Shown here in pieces: positions 36,917-49,100 of a DNA stretch of 64,000 nucleotides. The position numbers and the translations under genes are program-made. How positions within the stretch are numbered: the stretch's first letter is position 1; each line of letters starts with the position of its first letter. The stretch comes from Camellia lanceoleosa (taxonomy: Eukaryota > Streptophyta > Magnoliopsida > Ericales > Theaceae): assembly GCA_025200525.1 (NCBI GenBank), contig CM045762.1, forward strand, positions 79,419,217-79,483,216, read 5' to 3'. The notes under the pieces were generated by a model that saw only the letters and a list, made by a program, of their open reading frames with translations, did no database searches and had not been told where the DNA came from.

Positions 36917-37060
36917 CCAACTTGTCACGAGAATCTATTTACACACACATGTTCCTCTCTTCACACATCTCCCACACACACCTCTCTCCAATACACTCTC
37001 TCATTAAGTGTGTGTGGAGAGAGTTAAGGGTGTGTGCAAATAGCTCCTCCCCAACTTGTC
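36917..37060. mobile_element. small MITE with 10-bp target duplication
   Basis: Direct repeats ccaacttgtc at 36917-36926 and 37051-37060 enclose 124 bp whose ends are inverted: cgagaatctatttacacac at the left and gtgtgtgcaaatagctcct at the right. Almost the whole body is a hairpin of (CA)n/(TG)n and CTCTCT/AGAGAG arms. A 9-10 bp duplication suggests Mutator-type mobilisation, which is inference. Confidence 0.6.
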
Positions 37061-37930
37061 GACTTGTCTCTAAGGAACAAAATTACGATTATGCCCTAAA
37101 TCATCAATTTACCCATACATTTTTATAAGTTGACGATTTCCTAAATGATAAATTCAACATAAGTACCCATTTTATCTGAAAAGAATATTTTGCCACTAAT
37201 GAGCCTAAATAACCATTTTGCTTTCAATAGGTCATTAAATAATGGAAAATTTGGCTATAAACCTCTTTTACCTTCCTTTCATTGTTAAAAGGATTAAGAA
37301 AAAAATTATACTTTCTAAACCCCCTCATAATTATAAAATCTTGCACAAATGACAAAATTTATTATTTAAATATTTTATTAGACTATTATACCCTCAACTA
37401 AATTTTTTCACCTTCTCCACCCACTCTCTCCCCACCTTCTCTGTCTTTCTCCTCCCTCTCTCCCTTCTCTAACTCCTTCAAGCTTCAGACCTCATCAAGA
37501 ACGTTGCCTTAATTCGAAAGATCAACAGTAATATATCCAAAGTCATATTTCTCTACTCCGATCTTTCCGTTGATTTCTCCAACATCGTTCAGCAAAATCG
37601 AAGGAGATCGTCTATGAGGAGAAACAGATCGTCTCTAAATTGAGGCATGTTTGGTGGAATTGTTTTTGGTTATACATATTTTTTTAAACACAGATTTGAG
37701 TTTTGAATATATGTATATATATATATATATATATTTGTGTGTATGAGTGTTGTTGAACACATGTATTCTTTTCATTGAGATTTGTGATTGTTGATCGAGT
37801 TTTAGAAGTTTTTCTTCTCAATTAGATATGTTGATTTGTTAATTAATTTGTTTTGTTTTTGTTTGTTTGTTTTTTTTTTTTTTTGGATTTATTTTTGTTG
37901 TTTTTTATTTAATTTCAATTGACAGAACCA
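37061..37930. other. spacer, possible untranslated or promoter region of a lost gene
   Basis: CT-rich stretch at 37400-37480 and (TA)n at 37708-37733. A donor-like aaattgaggcatg and a long T-rich intron-like stretch follow, but no coding exon is found. Confidence 0.3.
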
Positions 37931-38435
37931 GAATAAAATTTTACTCTGGTTCTATTGCTCTGTTTTTTGTTTCAGATAATGAGAATAAAATTTTACTCTT
38001 GTTCTATTGCTCTATTTTTTGTTTGAAAGAATTAGAGTAAAATTTTACTCTGGTGTTAGAATGACAGTAAAATTTTACTATCAAGAGGTGGTCATTGCCA
38101 AAACCGCCACAAATACTGCCTTCGCTTTTTTACTTTTGTGCAGAGTAACATTTTACTTTAAGTTTTAGAGTCTCACAGTTTACTCGTTTTTCAGAGTAAA
38201 ATTTTACTTTTATACAGAGTAAAATTTTACTTTTAGTTTCAGAGTCTCACAGTTTGCTCGTTTTTCAGAGTAAAATTTTACTTTTGTATAGAGTCTAACA
38301 TTTTACTAGTTTTTCAGAGTAAAATTTTACTTTTATACAAAGTAAAATTTTACTTTTAATTTCAGAGTGTAACATTTTACTCTTATTCAGAGTAAAATTT
38401 TACTTTTATACAGAGTAAAATTTTACTCTGAAATA
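37931..38435. repeat. array of the palindrome agTAAAATTTTAct
   Basis: About eleven perfect copies of taaaatttta, usually inside agagtaaaattttacttt, plus variants taacatttta. They lie in irregular units of 14-60 bp with linkers such as tatacagagt and ggttctattgctctg. Each core is self-complementary, so the array is dense in small hairpins and reads similarly on both strands. Confidence 0.85.
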
Positions 38436-38916
38436 CACAGTGAAGATGGCTTAATAGGAGAGCTGATAGATATGAGGGTAATATAGTAAAAAAAATAAGT
38501 TTTAAAATATTAAGAGGTTTTGAAAGTACTTATATAATTCATGTCATTTTGAAAGACAAATTAGATAGTGAGGGGGGCTATCACCAAATCCCCATTAAAT
38601 AATGAGATATTTTTTCATATATCCCTTTTCTGCTATTTGTGTTCCAATTAGTGCAAAATTATTTTTTTATATTTTAATAAGTCTCACAGATGGCATTGGC
38701 ACTAAAACACCCTTGTTTGAATAGGAGTGTGAGGTTTGCCTTGGTCAATTCAAATATTATGTTCACAATAGTAAAGTTACCCCCCAAATTCCCAAATCTT
38801 CACTGATATTTGAATTTGACTTCATTGGTGTGCTAAAATCATTAAGAATAGTCGTCTATCCTCTACACTCGTTTTCTCATCATTCTTTCTCTCTCCGACG
38901 TTTCATCACCGGTAAC
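38436..38916. other. spacer left of the TAT element
   Basis: No gene recognised. Ends gtaac (38912-38916), the presumed left copy of the TAT element's target duplication. Confidence 0.45.
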
Positions 38917-41900
38917 TGTAGACACCCCATTTTTGACCGACCTTAAGACTCAGACGTCACCGGTTGAGCGCTCGGTGATGTTGCATACTGTGCTCGTTCC
39001 GAAGTCTCAGAGTCGTGGCCGCGCGCCCTGCCTCCGGACTTCCGAACCATATTCTCTACCTTGTCTCGGTTTGCGAACCAGGTTCGGTTTTCTCTGTTTT
39101 CTTTCCTGAGGAAGAGTGATCCGTAGATTATCTCCGGTGGCCGTGAGCTACTTTACCGTGGCCGTAGGCCATTTTGCCATTCGGAGCCCGGTTCCGGTTT
39201 TGGGCCGTCGGTGTGCCTCGGCCGGGACCGCCCAACCATCTCCGACTTCTCCGGTTTTGGCGGAGACCTCTGTTTTAATGTTCAGGAACACTGGGGCCTG
39301 ATGCCCACTAGCGGCGAACACCACTTAGGTGCGGCGACCCATTTCGGGACCGGCTGCGTGATTTGGGCCGAGCATTCATTCGCATCCGCTTTCTCCGGTT
39401 TTGGCGAGACCTCTGTTTTTAACATTTCGAGAACCACAGGGGCCCCGATGCCCGCCGTGGCCGTATGCCACTTCGGTGCTGTAGGTTTCGGGACCCCAAT
39501 GCGGTTTTGGTCGAGCATTCATTTTGCATCGGTTTTCTCGATTTTGGCGAGGACCTCTGTTTTGTCATTCGAGGGACACTGGGGTCGCAGATACCCTTAT
39601 TGCTGAATACCACTTCCGGCACCCGGCTCATTTTCGGGATCGAATTGCTCGGTTTTGGCTCGGCGTTCATTTCTCATTAGTTTTGTTCAAACTTGGCGGT
39701 ACCTCTGTTTCAACATCGGGAAGATCCTTTGGGGGTGGAGGCCAGCAATTATCGAGATAACGGTTTCGCTCCTCGGAGCCCGTTTTCTCACTTAGGGCCA
39801 ATGTTGAACACCTTGGGGTATTTTCTTCCAACCAAAGTTACATATACTGTGATGAGGACATCTAGGAGGACCCTTTGGTTGGTGGTCGGCGAGATTATTG
39901 GTTTCATTTTGGGCCTCTCATTCAAGCTCTATGTTGTGGCTCACCTTGGTGTTGCCAATTTCCGACCTTGGAACCTTGTTGCACACATCTAGGAGGACAC
40001 TTTGGTATGGTGGTCGGCCGGCAATTGTTGGTTTCATTTTGGGCCTCTCCTTCAAGCTCTATGTTGTGACTTACCTTGGCGTTGCGATTCGACCACAGGA
40101 CCTTATTCTACACACTTGGGAGGACACTCTTGGCATGGTGGTCGGCGGAAAATCTTCACTTCAATTTTGTGCCATGGCCGGCCGGCGGGAAGGGTGGCCG
40201 ACCAGGTGGGGTGGCCGGCCACCTCCTAAATTTACTGGCCGGCCGACTTCTGCTTTCGGCTGTCCCATTTGTCAGGATATCTTCCAACATATCCGGGGCA
40301 TCAGGGGATATTCGGGAGGGAAAGATTGGGTGCTTTCCTCCTTTTACACCCATTTCTTTGTCTATTTGAAGGGCCCTCCCTCTTCTTCTTCAAGGTTGGA
40401 AAAAATTGTCTCAAGAGATCATCTTCAAATTCCTCCATTTTCATAGCTCAAAACCTCAAAAAGCTTCTAAGTCCCTAGGTCTTCTCTTCATCAACACCTA
40501 GCCTCACCATCCCTACTACCATTCCAGCAGCTAGGAAGTGAATTTCAGAGGTTGAGAAGCTACAAATCAAAGCCAAGAACCAAAGAAAGACAAGTCTTCA
40601 AGGGTAAGTCTTCAAAACCAACTTTTAGGGCTTTTTCTTGATTCATTTCTATACTCTAATTGGTTGAGAATTGGGGCCCCGACCCCTGCTGGTTTTGTGC
40701 TTCTTTTGAGCCCCTCTACAGCTTTGTAGAAGGGCTCAACTTCATTGATGCTTCTATGATATACTTGTTTCAATACCTAGCTTTTATGCCATTATCTTGC
40801 ATGCTAGTTTAGGCCTATTTCCTTTTGTTTTCAGGGGTCCGACCCTACTGGTTTTAATGCTCATTTTGAGCCCCTCTACAACATTGTAGAAGGGCTCAAC
40901 TTCATTTGGTCATTGTATATACCACCTCCTTCAAATTTCATCAAGTGTGCCATTTTTGCATGCAATTTTTGACCTATTTGTGTTTGTTTTGGGACTTCGA
41001 CCCCTACTGGTTTTGGTCTTATTTTGACCCCCTTTACATATTTCATGAAGAAAGTTTTGTCATTTGGTGTGTGCATTGCATGTCTCATGATATAGCCTAT
41101 TTGGAAGCCTACTTTGCATGGATTTTATAGCATGTTTGTATTCTGATTTTGAGGATGTCATCTTCTGAATTTGTGCTTATTTTTATCTCATCTTCAATGT
41201 TGTAGAAGAAAGTTAGTCCATCTGGGGTTTGCATATATCACTTGTCTCAATACCCTCTTTTGGCCACTAATTTTGCATGCTATTGTTGATCTATCTATGC
41301 TTGCATTTTGGCCATGTTTGTTACTGAAAAAATGCCATATTTGGGACTGCCTTGCTACTGTGCGTGCGGCCATGATCATATTTTGCATGTATAGCATGGC
41401 TATAGGCCATTTAGGGCTTAATTTCACATTTTCGGGATGAATGCATGCTTGAGTGTTATTTGAATTGTTTAGGGGCTGTTTTCCCTTTATTTAGGTGCTG
41501 AAATTCCATTGCCATGCTTGCATATCATTTCCCATGCCATTTGCATCATTTTTGCATTGCCTCGGTTTGCGTGCCAATGGCACGCACTTGGCACCTCATC
41601 TTATCATTGACGGCCTATGTGAGTGTGGTTGAGGCCCTCTCATGCCTATGTGGCGTGGTGAGGCTATCTCATGTTGGCATAAGCCCAATTTGCATTTTCA
41701 TGCTTCTACATCATTGCCTCGATTTGCGTGTCGCGGACCTGCGTTTAACGACTTTGTTTTATCCAGCGGCCTCCTATGTGAGTGGTGAGGCTCTCCCATA
41801 TTGGTGTAAGCCCATCGTTGCATTCGTATGCCATCTCGTCTCATTTTATCATCGCCTCGGTTTGCGTGTCCGCGCACGCGTTTGGCTGCCGATTTATCCG

Positions 41901-43981
41901 ATTTTCATTCTTTCATCATCGCCTCGATTTGCGGCGCTGTGGGCACGCGTTTGGCTGCCGGTTTATCCGATTTTCATTCTTTCATCATCGCCTCGATTTG
42001 CGGCGCGTAGGCACGCGTTTGAAACGCCGGTTTATCCGATTTTCATTCTTTCATCATCGCCTCGCCTCGATTTGCGGCGCTGTGGCGCAGCGTTTGCCGG
42101 ATTTATCCGATTTTCATTCTTTCATCATCGCCTCGATTTGCGCTGTGGGCGCAGCGTTTGGCTGCCGATTTATCCGATTTTCTCATTTCATCATCGCCTC
42201 GGTTTGCGTGCACGTGGGTGCGCGTTTGGCTGCCGATTTATCCGGTTTCCATTTTGTCATCGCCTCGGTTTGCGTGCCCGTGTGCACGCACTTTGAGGCA
42301 CTCCGTTTTATCTGCTTTGCATTTCATGCCATCGCCTCGGTTTACGTGCCCGTGTGCACGCTTTTCGAGGCTTCTTATTTTCATCTCATTTTCATAGCAT
42401 CGTGCATGCTAGGTTGTATGTTAGTTGCATTTCATGCATATCATGCATATTGCACGGGAAGCGAGGCGTTACGTACTCGAGTAGCAGGCGGGTCTCAATT
42501 CCCAAGTCACCGACTCCGGATTACCCATGATGGAGTTAGGTTTTGTTGTAGCATTCATATGCATTCATCCCATATTGAGTTGTGCAATTCGATTCCTCGG
42601 CCATCATGCATCGATATGCGTGATTGGTGGCACGAGGATCGAGGCATGCATATATTTGTGCAATACATTGCTATGCCCTTTTTCACGCTCTGTTGCGGCA
42701 AAATCAACAATCAACAACTTTTGGGAGGTGGCACGCATTTAGAAATATTGCAAGCGAGAGGCTAATCGGGGCATCGGTGGATTTCGCGCCATAGCGACCC
42801 GGCATACATCATCTATCGAAGCGAGGCGGTCCACGGCTTGCGCCGATTTAATTCTTTTGTAATTAATTTGTTAATTAATTAGAATTTGTATATTATTGAT
42901 TTGTATATTCTTTTATTGATTTGTATTATTATTTATTCGGACCCTCTGCGAGGGCATAATTGTAATAAGGGTGTGTGAGTGTGATGTATGTCTTCCAACC
43001 CCATTTCTTTCTCCCTTTTATTTACCGCTTTGGATGGTTAGATATAGGGCATATTTCAATTAGCATCTGATGTAATGACATGTTTGCATCATTCATCTGT
43101 ATTGCATGCATCGACTCGGCGCATCATACAAACTGCATTGTATTTCAATTCCAAGTTGAATACTTGATAGTTGTTGCATCTCATATGCCATATTTAGAAT
43201 AGCGAACTGCTATAGTTGCATTTTGCATGTGTTGCATTAGGCATTTCGGTATATTTAGGATCATGCATGATTTCTAATCGTTTTTCTGTTTTGGCTTGGA
43301 GTACTAGGTAAGTTTATGCTTTAGCATCCTTGCATGCGTGTGAGTGTTGCCATGATAGCATGCTTACCATGAGGCTAAATGCTTATGTGATATAAGCGCC
43401 TTGAATGCTGTGGGTGGAGGTTGAGTTATCTGAATTGGGACAATTCATCAATTGTTTGTTAAGCCCACTAGATAGTGGCAAAAAGCCCACTAGATTGTGG
43501 CAAAATCCGCATTTTAAGCCTACTGCGGGTAGCAAACCATTTTCAAACAAACAAACATGAAATGTTTTGTTCCAATTGAGACGGCCCGATCTATACTTGT
43601 TTCTTTGCGAGCATCACATAGTAACCTAGGCTAATAATCGGAATAAGAACTCACAAAGTTTTCAAAAGCAGATATCATGGTTAGTAGAGGCGGTCTTTGG
43701 CCGGCGAGAGAATGCTCACGATGTGACCTTCCCTAATCGTACCCAAGTTCCCGAGCCAACTTTGGTGATAGCGGACACGTGGCCTTTTGGCACCGAGTCG
43801 GGGTTTCCTAAATTTCCCATTTTAAAAATATTTAGGTGGCGACTACATTATCGGCAAAGCGATCCATGTTTGGCACTTCTTTCAAAAAATCTGTTTTCCT
43901 TCAAAAGCGATTTGCGGTTGGACTCTTTGGTTCGAGATTTAGAAGCATAACAAAAATCGAGTCAGTATGGCGAGGTCCCCA
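38917..43981 (+). repeat. 5' LTR of the TAT element (about 5.07 kb)
   Basis: Starts tgtagacaccccatttttg, identical in kind to 13639 and 59374. The 3' border is uncertain: ggtcccca at 43974-43981 resembles the ggtctaca end of the related solo LTR, but a primer-binding-like tggcgactctctttgggga starts at 43999, so the true end may be up to 17 bp later. It contains a ~68-bp tandem array (41846-42390) and GC-rich 5' third. Long frames here (for example 41782-42765) are periodic translations of the array, not genes. Confidence 0.88.
41846..42390 (+). repeat. ~68-bp tandem array in the 5' LTR, about 8 units
   Basis: Units start catcgcctcgatttgcg, pass through a variable cgcgtttggctgcc part and end ttatccgattttcattc. 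About eight units are in tandem, with two diverged single units upstream (near 41556 and 41711). The 3' LTR has about ten. Confidence 0.88.
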
Positions 43982-44984
43982 TGGCGTTATTCTGATTCTG
44001 GCGACTCTCTTTGGGGATTTAGAGAACTTGACTCGAACTTCGTGATATCTGGTTTTGACTACACTTGTGTGTTTCTTTGCATTGCATTTGCATCGGTGCG
44101 CCTAGGACACCGTGTTTGCCATCTGCTATTCTGGCGGTTCTTGGGAGGCTTGTCTTGTCAAGGCATGTCCATAAAATTTGATCGATTCTGAGCTCTGCCG
44201 ATATGGGAACACAAACCCGGTTTTACGGGGCACCCTTTGACCATTCGGCCTAGTGCATATTCGGATCCATAGTGACCATTCCAAACTAGGACAGGTTGCA
44301 TACCCGTTTATAGGTTGTTTGAAGCGGCTGTGTGCGTAGTGAAACCCTAGCTCTTGACAAAATAGGGCGAAACCCTACCCCAACATAGGGGTGTTTTGGC
44401 TCTCACTTATACGCTATGTGCTTGTTAGAGTGTGCCTCTACGAGGAATGCATGTATCGATATGAGTTTGGGCATCGAACTGCGGGCATCGATTTTTGAAT
44501 TTGGGAATCGAACTGCGGGCATTATCGATGTTAGAATCGGTTGTCGCGGATATCGATTGATTTATCGAAACGATGATCTGAGAATATTGACGATGTTGAG
44601 GGCGATGTATAGCGACTTACCAAGCTGTGTGTTGTTGTATACCCATTGTGTGGTGTATTCAATTTAAGCCGATTATCTTTGCCGTTTTATTTACGGTTAT
44701 TTATTTCTTTTTCGCTTTATTTATCCTTTTGCTAGGGCGGTTTGTAGCACAATTGCTTAGAACCGTCGATACCCCAAGCAATCTGGACACGAGGTCGCCG
44801 ACTTACTCGATCCGAGGATCTAGTTGGCGGACATCGATGTTCCATTCACTACCCCGGTTATTAGAAGGAGGCAGAAGGCCTGATCCATCGAGCGAAGATT
44901 ATTGGTACGGCGGTCTACTTTAGAAGCAGATAGTCGGGTTGAGATTCCTATTTACGCTATAGAGACACACTTGCGAGTTTTGAG
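43982..44984 (+). other. TAT element leader with primer-binding-like motif
   Basis: tggcgactctctttgggga at 43999-44017 resembles the primer binding site text of TAT elements (tggcgactctg...gggga). The rest, about 1 kb, precedes gag. I see no Ogre-type ORF1 in it; frames are short. Confidence 0.5.
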
Positions 44985-46620
44985 ATGGAACAACGAACCC
45001 AACAATAGGCGATGATCGCGGATGGTGAAAAGCATGAAGCAAATGCAAGATGATGCTATCCGCGGTGAATTTTCCAAACAACGAGCCCTTGTCATGGCCC
45101 ATGATCTGAGTTGATCGCGATTACAAGCAATGACCGCATCTGCCGCACCGAGTCCCTCCAGGGGCTCCATTGCCCGAACAAACATCTACTGGGCAGAATC
45201 CTCCCCCAAATCCCCAGAATGCCCCTCCAAATCTGCCGAATACCCAAGCTACCCTCCCAAATCCACAAAATGCTCTGCCCAACCCACAAAACATTCAAGA
45301 GGACACGGGTCATCCAGCAGTAGCTCGCCCCTTCTACCTGTTGTCCAAAAACATTCCCCCTAACCACCCGGACTCTCCATTTTAGTTGGAGGTAGACCAG
45401 ACAGCTCTGAAATTGAGCAAGTTGGAGAAGCTCTTTAAGAAGTCTCAAGGGGTGAAGGCCATCCCAGATATTGAAGATGGCTATACTGATGTGGCCGTGA
45501 CTCTGCCGGACAGATTTAAAATGCCCCAGATCGATCGCTTTGATGGAGTGCGAGGATCCTATGGTCCACCTCGGCTATTCTCGGACATCTTAAGACCAAT
45601 GGGCCTAACTTGGCCGCCAAAAGCTTTCTTTGTTGGTCGAACCTGTCGGGTGTGGCATCCACTTGGTACTCAAAACTTCGATGATGATGTGAAAACAAAG
45701 CTGGGATGAGATGGCGAGGCCTTCATCGCGCAATACTCATATAACCGCGGTCGAGATCACCACTCGGGATCTCGAGACAACGAGCGAGCCCAAAGAATCT
45801 TTTCGACTTTGTAACCGGTGGAGGCGAAGGCATCGATGATGACCTTAAGGCCAGCAGATAGAGATCAAATCCGGATGATTGTGCGCAATCTCGGTAGCGT
45901 TAATGAAGAAGATGATTGTAGTCCCTTCCCACTTCGCGGATCTGCATGATATGGGGATGCAAATAGAGGATGCGATGAAGCGAGTCTGTTTGACCAAGAT
46001 CGGGATCAACCGGAGAACATTTAACGGAATACCAATGTCAGGCCGAGTGGCTCTTCAATACAAGAACTTGAGGTCGGAATGGTCACCACCAATCCCCTCC
46101 CAACCAAGGTCATGGCCACACCTTTTGATGCCTCTGGGAGGCGATAATCAAGCCCAAGATACCAACCCGGGGTCAGCGAACCTTCTCCCCTCTATATGCC
46201 TTTGTCTAAAGTCCTCGGGGTTCTAGTCGAGAAAGGGGCACACTGAAACCCTTGGGCAAGGCCTCTACCGAATCCACTCCCCCATTCCCATAACCCAGCC
46301 AAATATTGCCAATACCACCAACAGCATGGTCATGACACCGACCAATGCTACAGGCTGCGTCATGAGATTCAAGATCTCATTGACAAAAACATCATTCTAC
46401 CTCCCCAAGGACCCAGCGTCACAAACAACCCACTCCTCAAACACAACCAAGATCCACCAAAAAGAGTCAACCTCATCCATACTGGGGTCGCTTCATATGA
46501 TCCCAGTATCTATATCACTCCCTCCCACCTACCCAAGCCAGAGGTGATCCTCCCTGATAGCACGGACTTGTGCATGATGGACACCTCTACACCCCAACTG
46601 AGCCAAAGGTGGTGACCACC
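44985..46620 (+). pseudogene. TAT element gag, multiply frameshifted
   Basis: A likely ATG is at 44985 (MEQRTQQ). A Pro/Asn/Gln-rich stretch follows (45200-45300; repeats of NPQNAPPN type), then the retrotransposon gag core from 45386 (KLSKLEKLFKK, VTLPDRFKMPQIDRFDG, LFSDILRPMGLTWPP). The core continues in other frames to about 45880 (TLRPADRDQIRMIVRNL). A late segment near 46335-46550 (HDTDQCYRLRHEIQDLID) is the usual join between gag and protease in this clade. Several single-base frame changes interrupt it. It would form the particle shell if intact. Confidence 0.8.
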
Positions 46621-47299
46621 GAGATGGAGCAGGCGAGCTTGAGGAGAGCAAAGCAGTTGAATCTGGGGTGGAGCTATCTGAGAATTTAGTGGCGAGCTTA
46701 TGATCCAGTGGATATATCTTGTCAATGAGCGATCTAAAATTTGAGTATGGGGTTCTTGGGAAGAGGTGAGTTGTGTATGATCAGGGGGACAAGCTTGAAT
46801 CGGCGGGGATGATTTGTTGCGGTGGAAGAGGACTTCGCCAACCTTCAATTCTCTGGCGAGGAATCGGGGATGCATCGATTAAGCTGGTTCGAAGATGAGA
46901 GTCGGCGAAGTCGTCGGGTGGTTGGATGATCGACTGATATTGTACCATTTGTGGCGGAAGGGCGAGGATCGAATTACATTGCGGAGGCGCCGGTGCTGAA
47001 GAATTTATTTCGGGAACAAAACATTTTGAAAACCGCCTGATTATTGTTGGAGGAACAAGGAAAAGATGGGATTACGAGAGGCGAAAAGCAAAGAATCACG
47101 AGGAAGTTGAGAGTCTTTGCGGGCACGAAATTGAACATCTTTGTGGGCATGCGGAATAAGCGAGGCGTAAACTTACGAGAACGAGACGGATGCACGCTAG
47201 ATGCTAATGGAATGTGGTGGGAAGATGGCGACTTGTATCTTGCCCACCTGAGGCGAAGATTGGGCGGTGGCCAACGAGACACTGGTACCTCGAGGAGGT
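46621..47299 (+). other. gag-protease linker of the TAT element
   Basis: Low-conservation, charged linker region in broken frames. The longest frame (46974-47534, minus strand) overlaps sense pol text and has no domain, so I treat it as a shadow. Confidence 0.45.
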
Positions 47300-48512
47300 G
47301 GACCATATGACTAGAAGTGGGCGGTATTTCAAGCCCCACACCTTGATCAACCCGAGGCATCGAGGGAAGATAAGGAGGCGGAAAGCGAAGAAGCAAGTGG
47401 AAGAAGAGGCATCTTGAAGCGGCTAAAAGAAAATCTGAGGAACATCTCCATTTGGGTTGCTTATGGCCGAGGGTGCCGGCGTGTCTTATCTGCCATGGAT
47501 GAGCGAAACTTTCCATCGAAACTCTGCGGAACAACTAGTTGGTTTGGTCTTCCGGAGGAGGTTCCCGGCATTGACCTTCTGGACAAAGAATTGCCGCTGA
47601 GGCGTGGATCATAACAGACCTCTCTACATCTCTGTAGAATGCAAGGACAAATGGATTCCGGTGGTGCTTGTTGACACCGGGTCCGCTATCAATGTCTGTC
47701 CGGCCAGAACGGCGTATGCAATTGGGTTAAAGCCTGCGGACTTCACACCGACTACTCAAGTGTCGAGCATATGATAATACAAGCGAGGATGTCACGGGGA
47801 CGGTGAAAATCAAACCAAGATTGGGCTGGACAACACGAAATAGATTTTCATGTCTTGGAGGTCCTGCATCTTTCAACATGCTTTTGGGCGACCACAGTTG
47901 CATCAGGTGAAGGCCGTTTCATCTACTCTGCATCAAATGGTGAAATACCCCTATGGAAAGGGAGTAGCCATTGTTTTTGGGAACTCATCAATCCATCCCC
48001 CTCCGGAGGTATCTACGCCAGTCCTGGAGATTGAACACGGCATGGAGGACATGTTTATATCGGGATTTACTTTGGCTGAGGCCCGGGTGGTACAAAACAT
48101 TATGGCTGTGAATGAGGGTTTGTATGTCAGCGCTCAAGCCGTATACCTCATGAATAAGCTACAACATATCCCGGGGATGGGATTGGGAAGAAGCGGCAGG
48201 AAAGGGGTCGCAACGTTGGCCGAAGTGCCACATAATCCACACACCTTTGGATTAGGGTATCTGCCCACCAAAAAGAAATGGGCAAGAAAAGGAAAGAAAT
48301 GGCCGGCGAGGCGAAGCAGTGGGAAGCCTTTTGATCTAATGCATAGGCCCATCTGGGTACCTGATGGGCCGACCGTCCGGAGGAGGAAGATTTTCCATTT
48401 GCGGCTTCCCAGAACCATGGTTGAGCAGCGGAGGAAGCGCGTGCAGGTTTCGAAATCTTCTTCGACTGCAACTGTTCGGGATAGCGTTGCAGCGAGCGAG
48501 CAGACCCAATAA
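47300..48512 (+). pseudogene. TAT element protease and G-patch-like region
   Basis: DHMTRSGRYFKP near 47300 is the standard start of the TAT pol segment. The aspartic protease site is visible at about 47667-47703 (VVLVDTGSAINVCP). A clean frame at 47850-48512 then carries the region after the protease (HQVKAVSSTLHQMVKYPYGK, FTLAEARVVQN) and a G-patch-like HIPGMGLGRSGRKGVATL followed by FGLGYLPTK. Frames change at about 47400 and 47760-47850. Protease would cleave the Gag-Pol polyprotein; as read, it is not in one frame with gag. Confidence 0.82.
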
Positions 48513-49100
48513 GCGAGATTGAGCGAGAATCTGGCGAGAGGATCTGAGGGCCTTGAATTGGAAATGGGGGTAGCTTGGCATGTCTCCTCTCGATCCTCCG
48601 TCGACCCGGATTGCAGGGAATAACGTCGCGGTTTCCATGATTGGAGATGAAAGCAGTGCGGGCCAACGGCTGACTATCTTGGGCGCATCGATCGCACCCT
48701 CTCTCATTTAGCGATGCGAGGAGGATTCTTATCCAGCGATTTAAAGTCGGGTAGTGGCCGAATCTGATTCCAAAGTCTTGAGTCGGAATCGAGTTCAGCT
48801 CGGTCTGTCGAGTCTGGTACTCTGAGGATGTTAACCGGATGCCTGAGTCTTGTCGGTCGTCTTTTCCTTTTCATTTGAGTCTGTTGTAGATGAATCGGGC
48901 GATTTGGATGAACTTAATGAGAATGAGGTGAATGTGGTTTCAGAGTACTTTTACGTGCCCCTAATTTATTGCATTAATTCGGACTTTCAAAATTTTGATC
49001 AAAGCAGCGAGGGCGAAGTTCCTCGGTTTTACAACGACTAATTGAGCAAGAGCAAGAGGTTTGTTAAACCCTTAGCGGATGAAATCATTTACTGTGAATA
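48513..49100 (+). other. pol linker between protease and RT
   Basis: Acidic, poorly conserved linker (DESGDLDELNENEVNVVSEY at about 48891-48950 in the 48850 frame), with stops around it. No catalytic motif expected here. Confidence 0.5.

Noticed and set aside
39211..40446. Overlapping GC-rich frames of 70-182 residues at the start of the 5' LTR
   Set aside because: All lie in non-coding LTR sequence, are in several frames at once, and are not conserved in frame in the 3' LTR.
41782..42765. 327-residue open frame (and the overlapping 260-residue frame at 41514-42296)
   Set aside because: It is a periodic translation of the ~68-bp LTR array, present in shifted form in the other LTR; no protein domain.
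46974..47534. 186-residue minus-strand frame
   Set aside because: Lies opposite sense pol text with recognised motifs; composition is that of a reverse-complement shadow.
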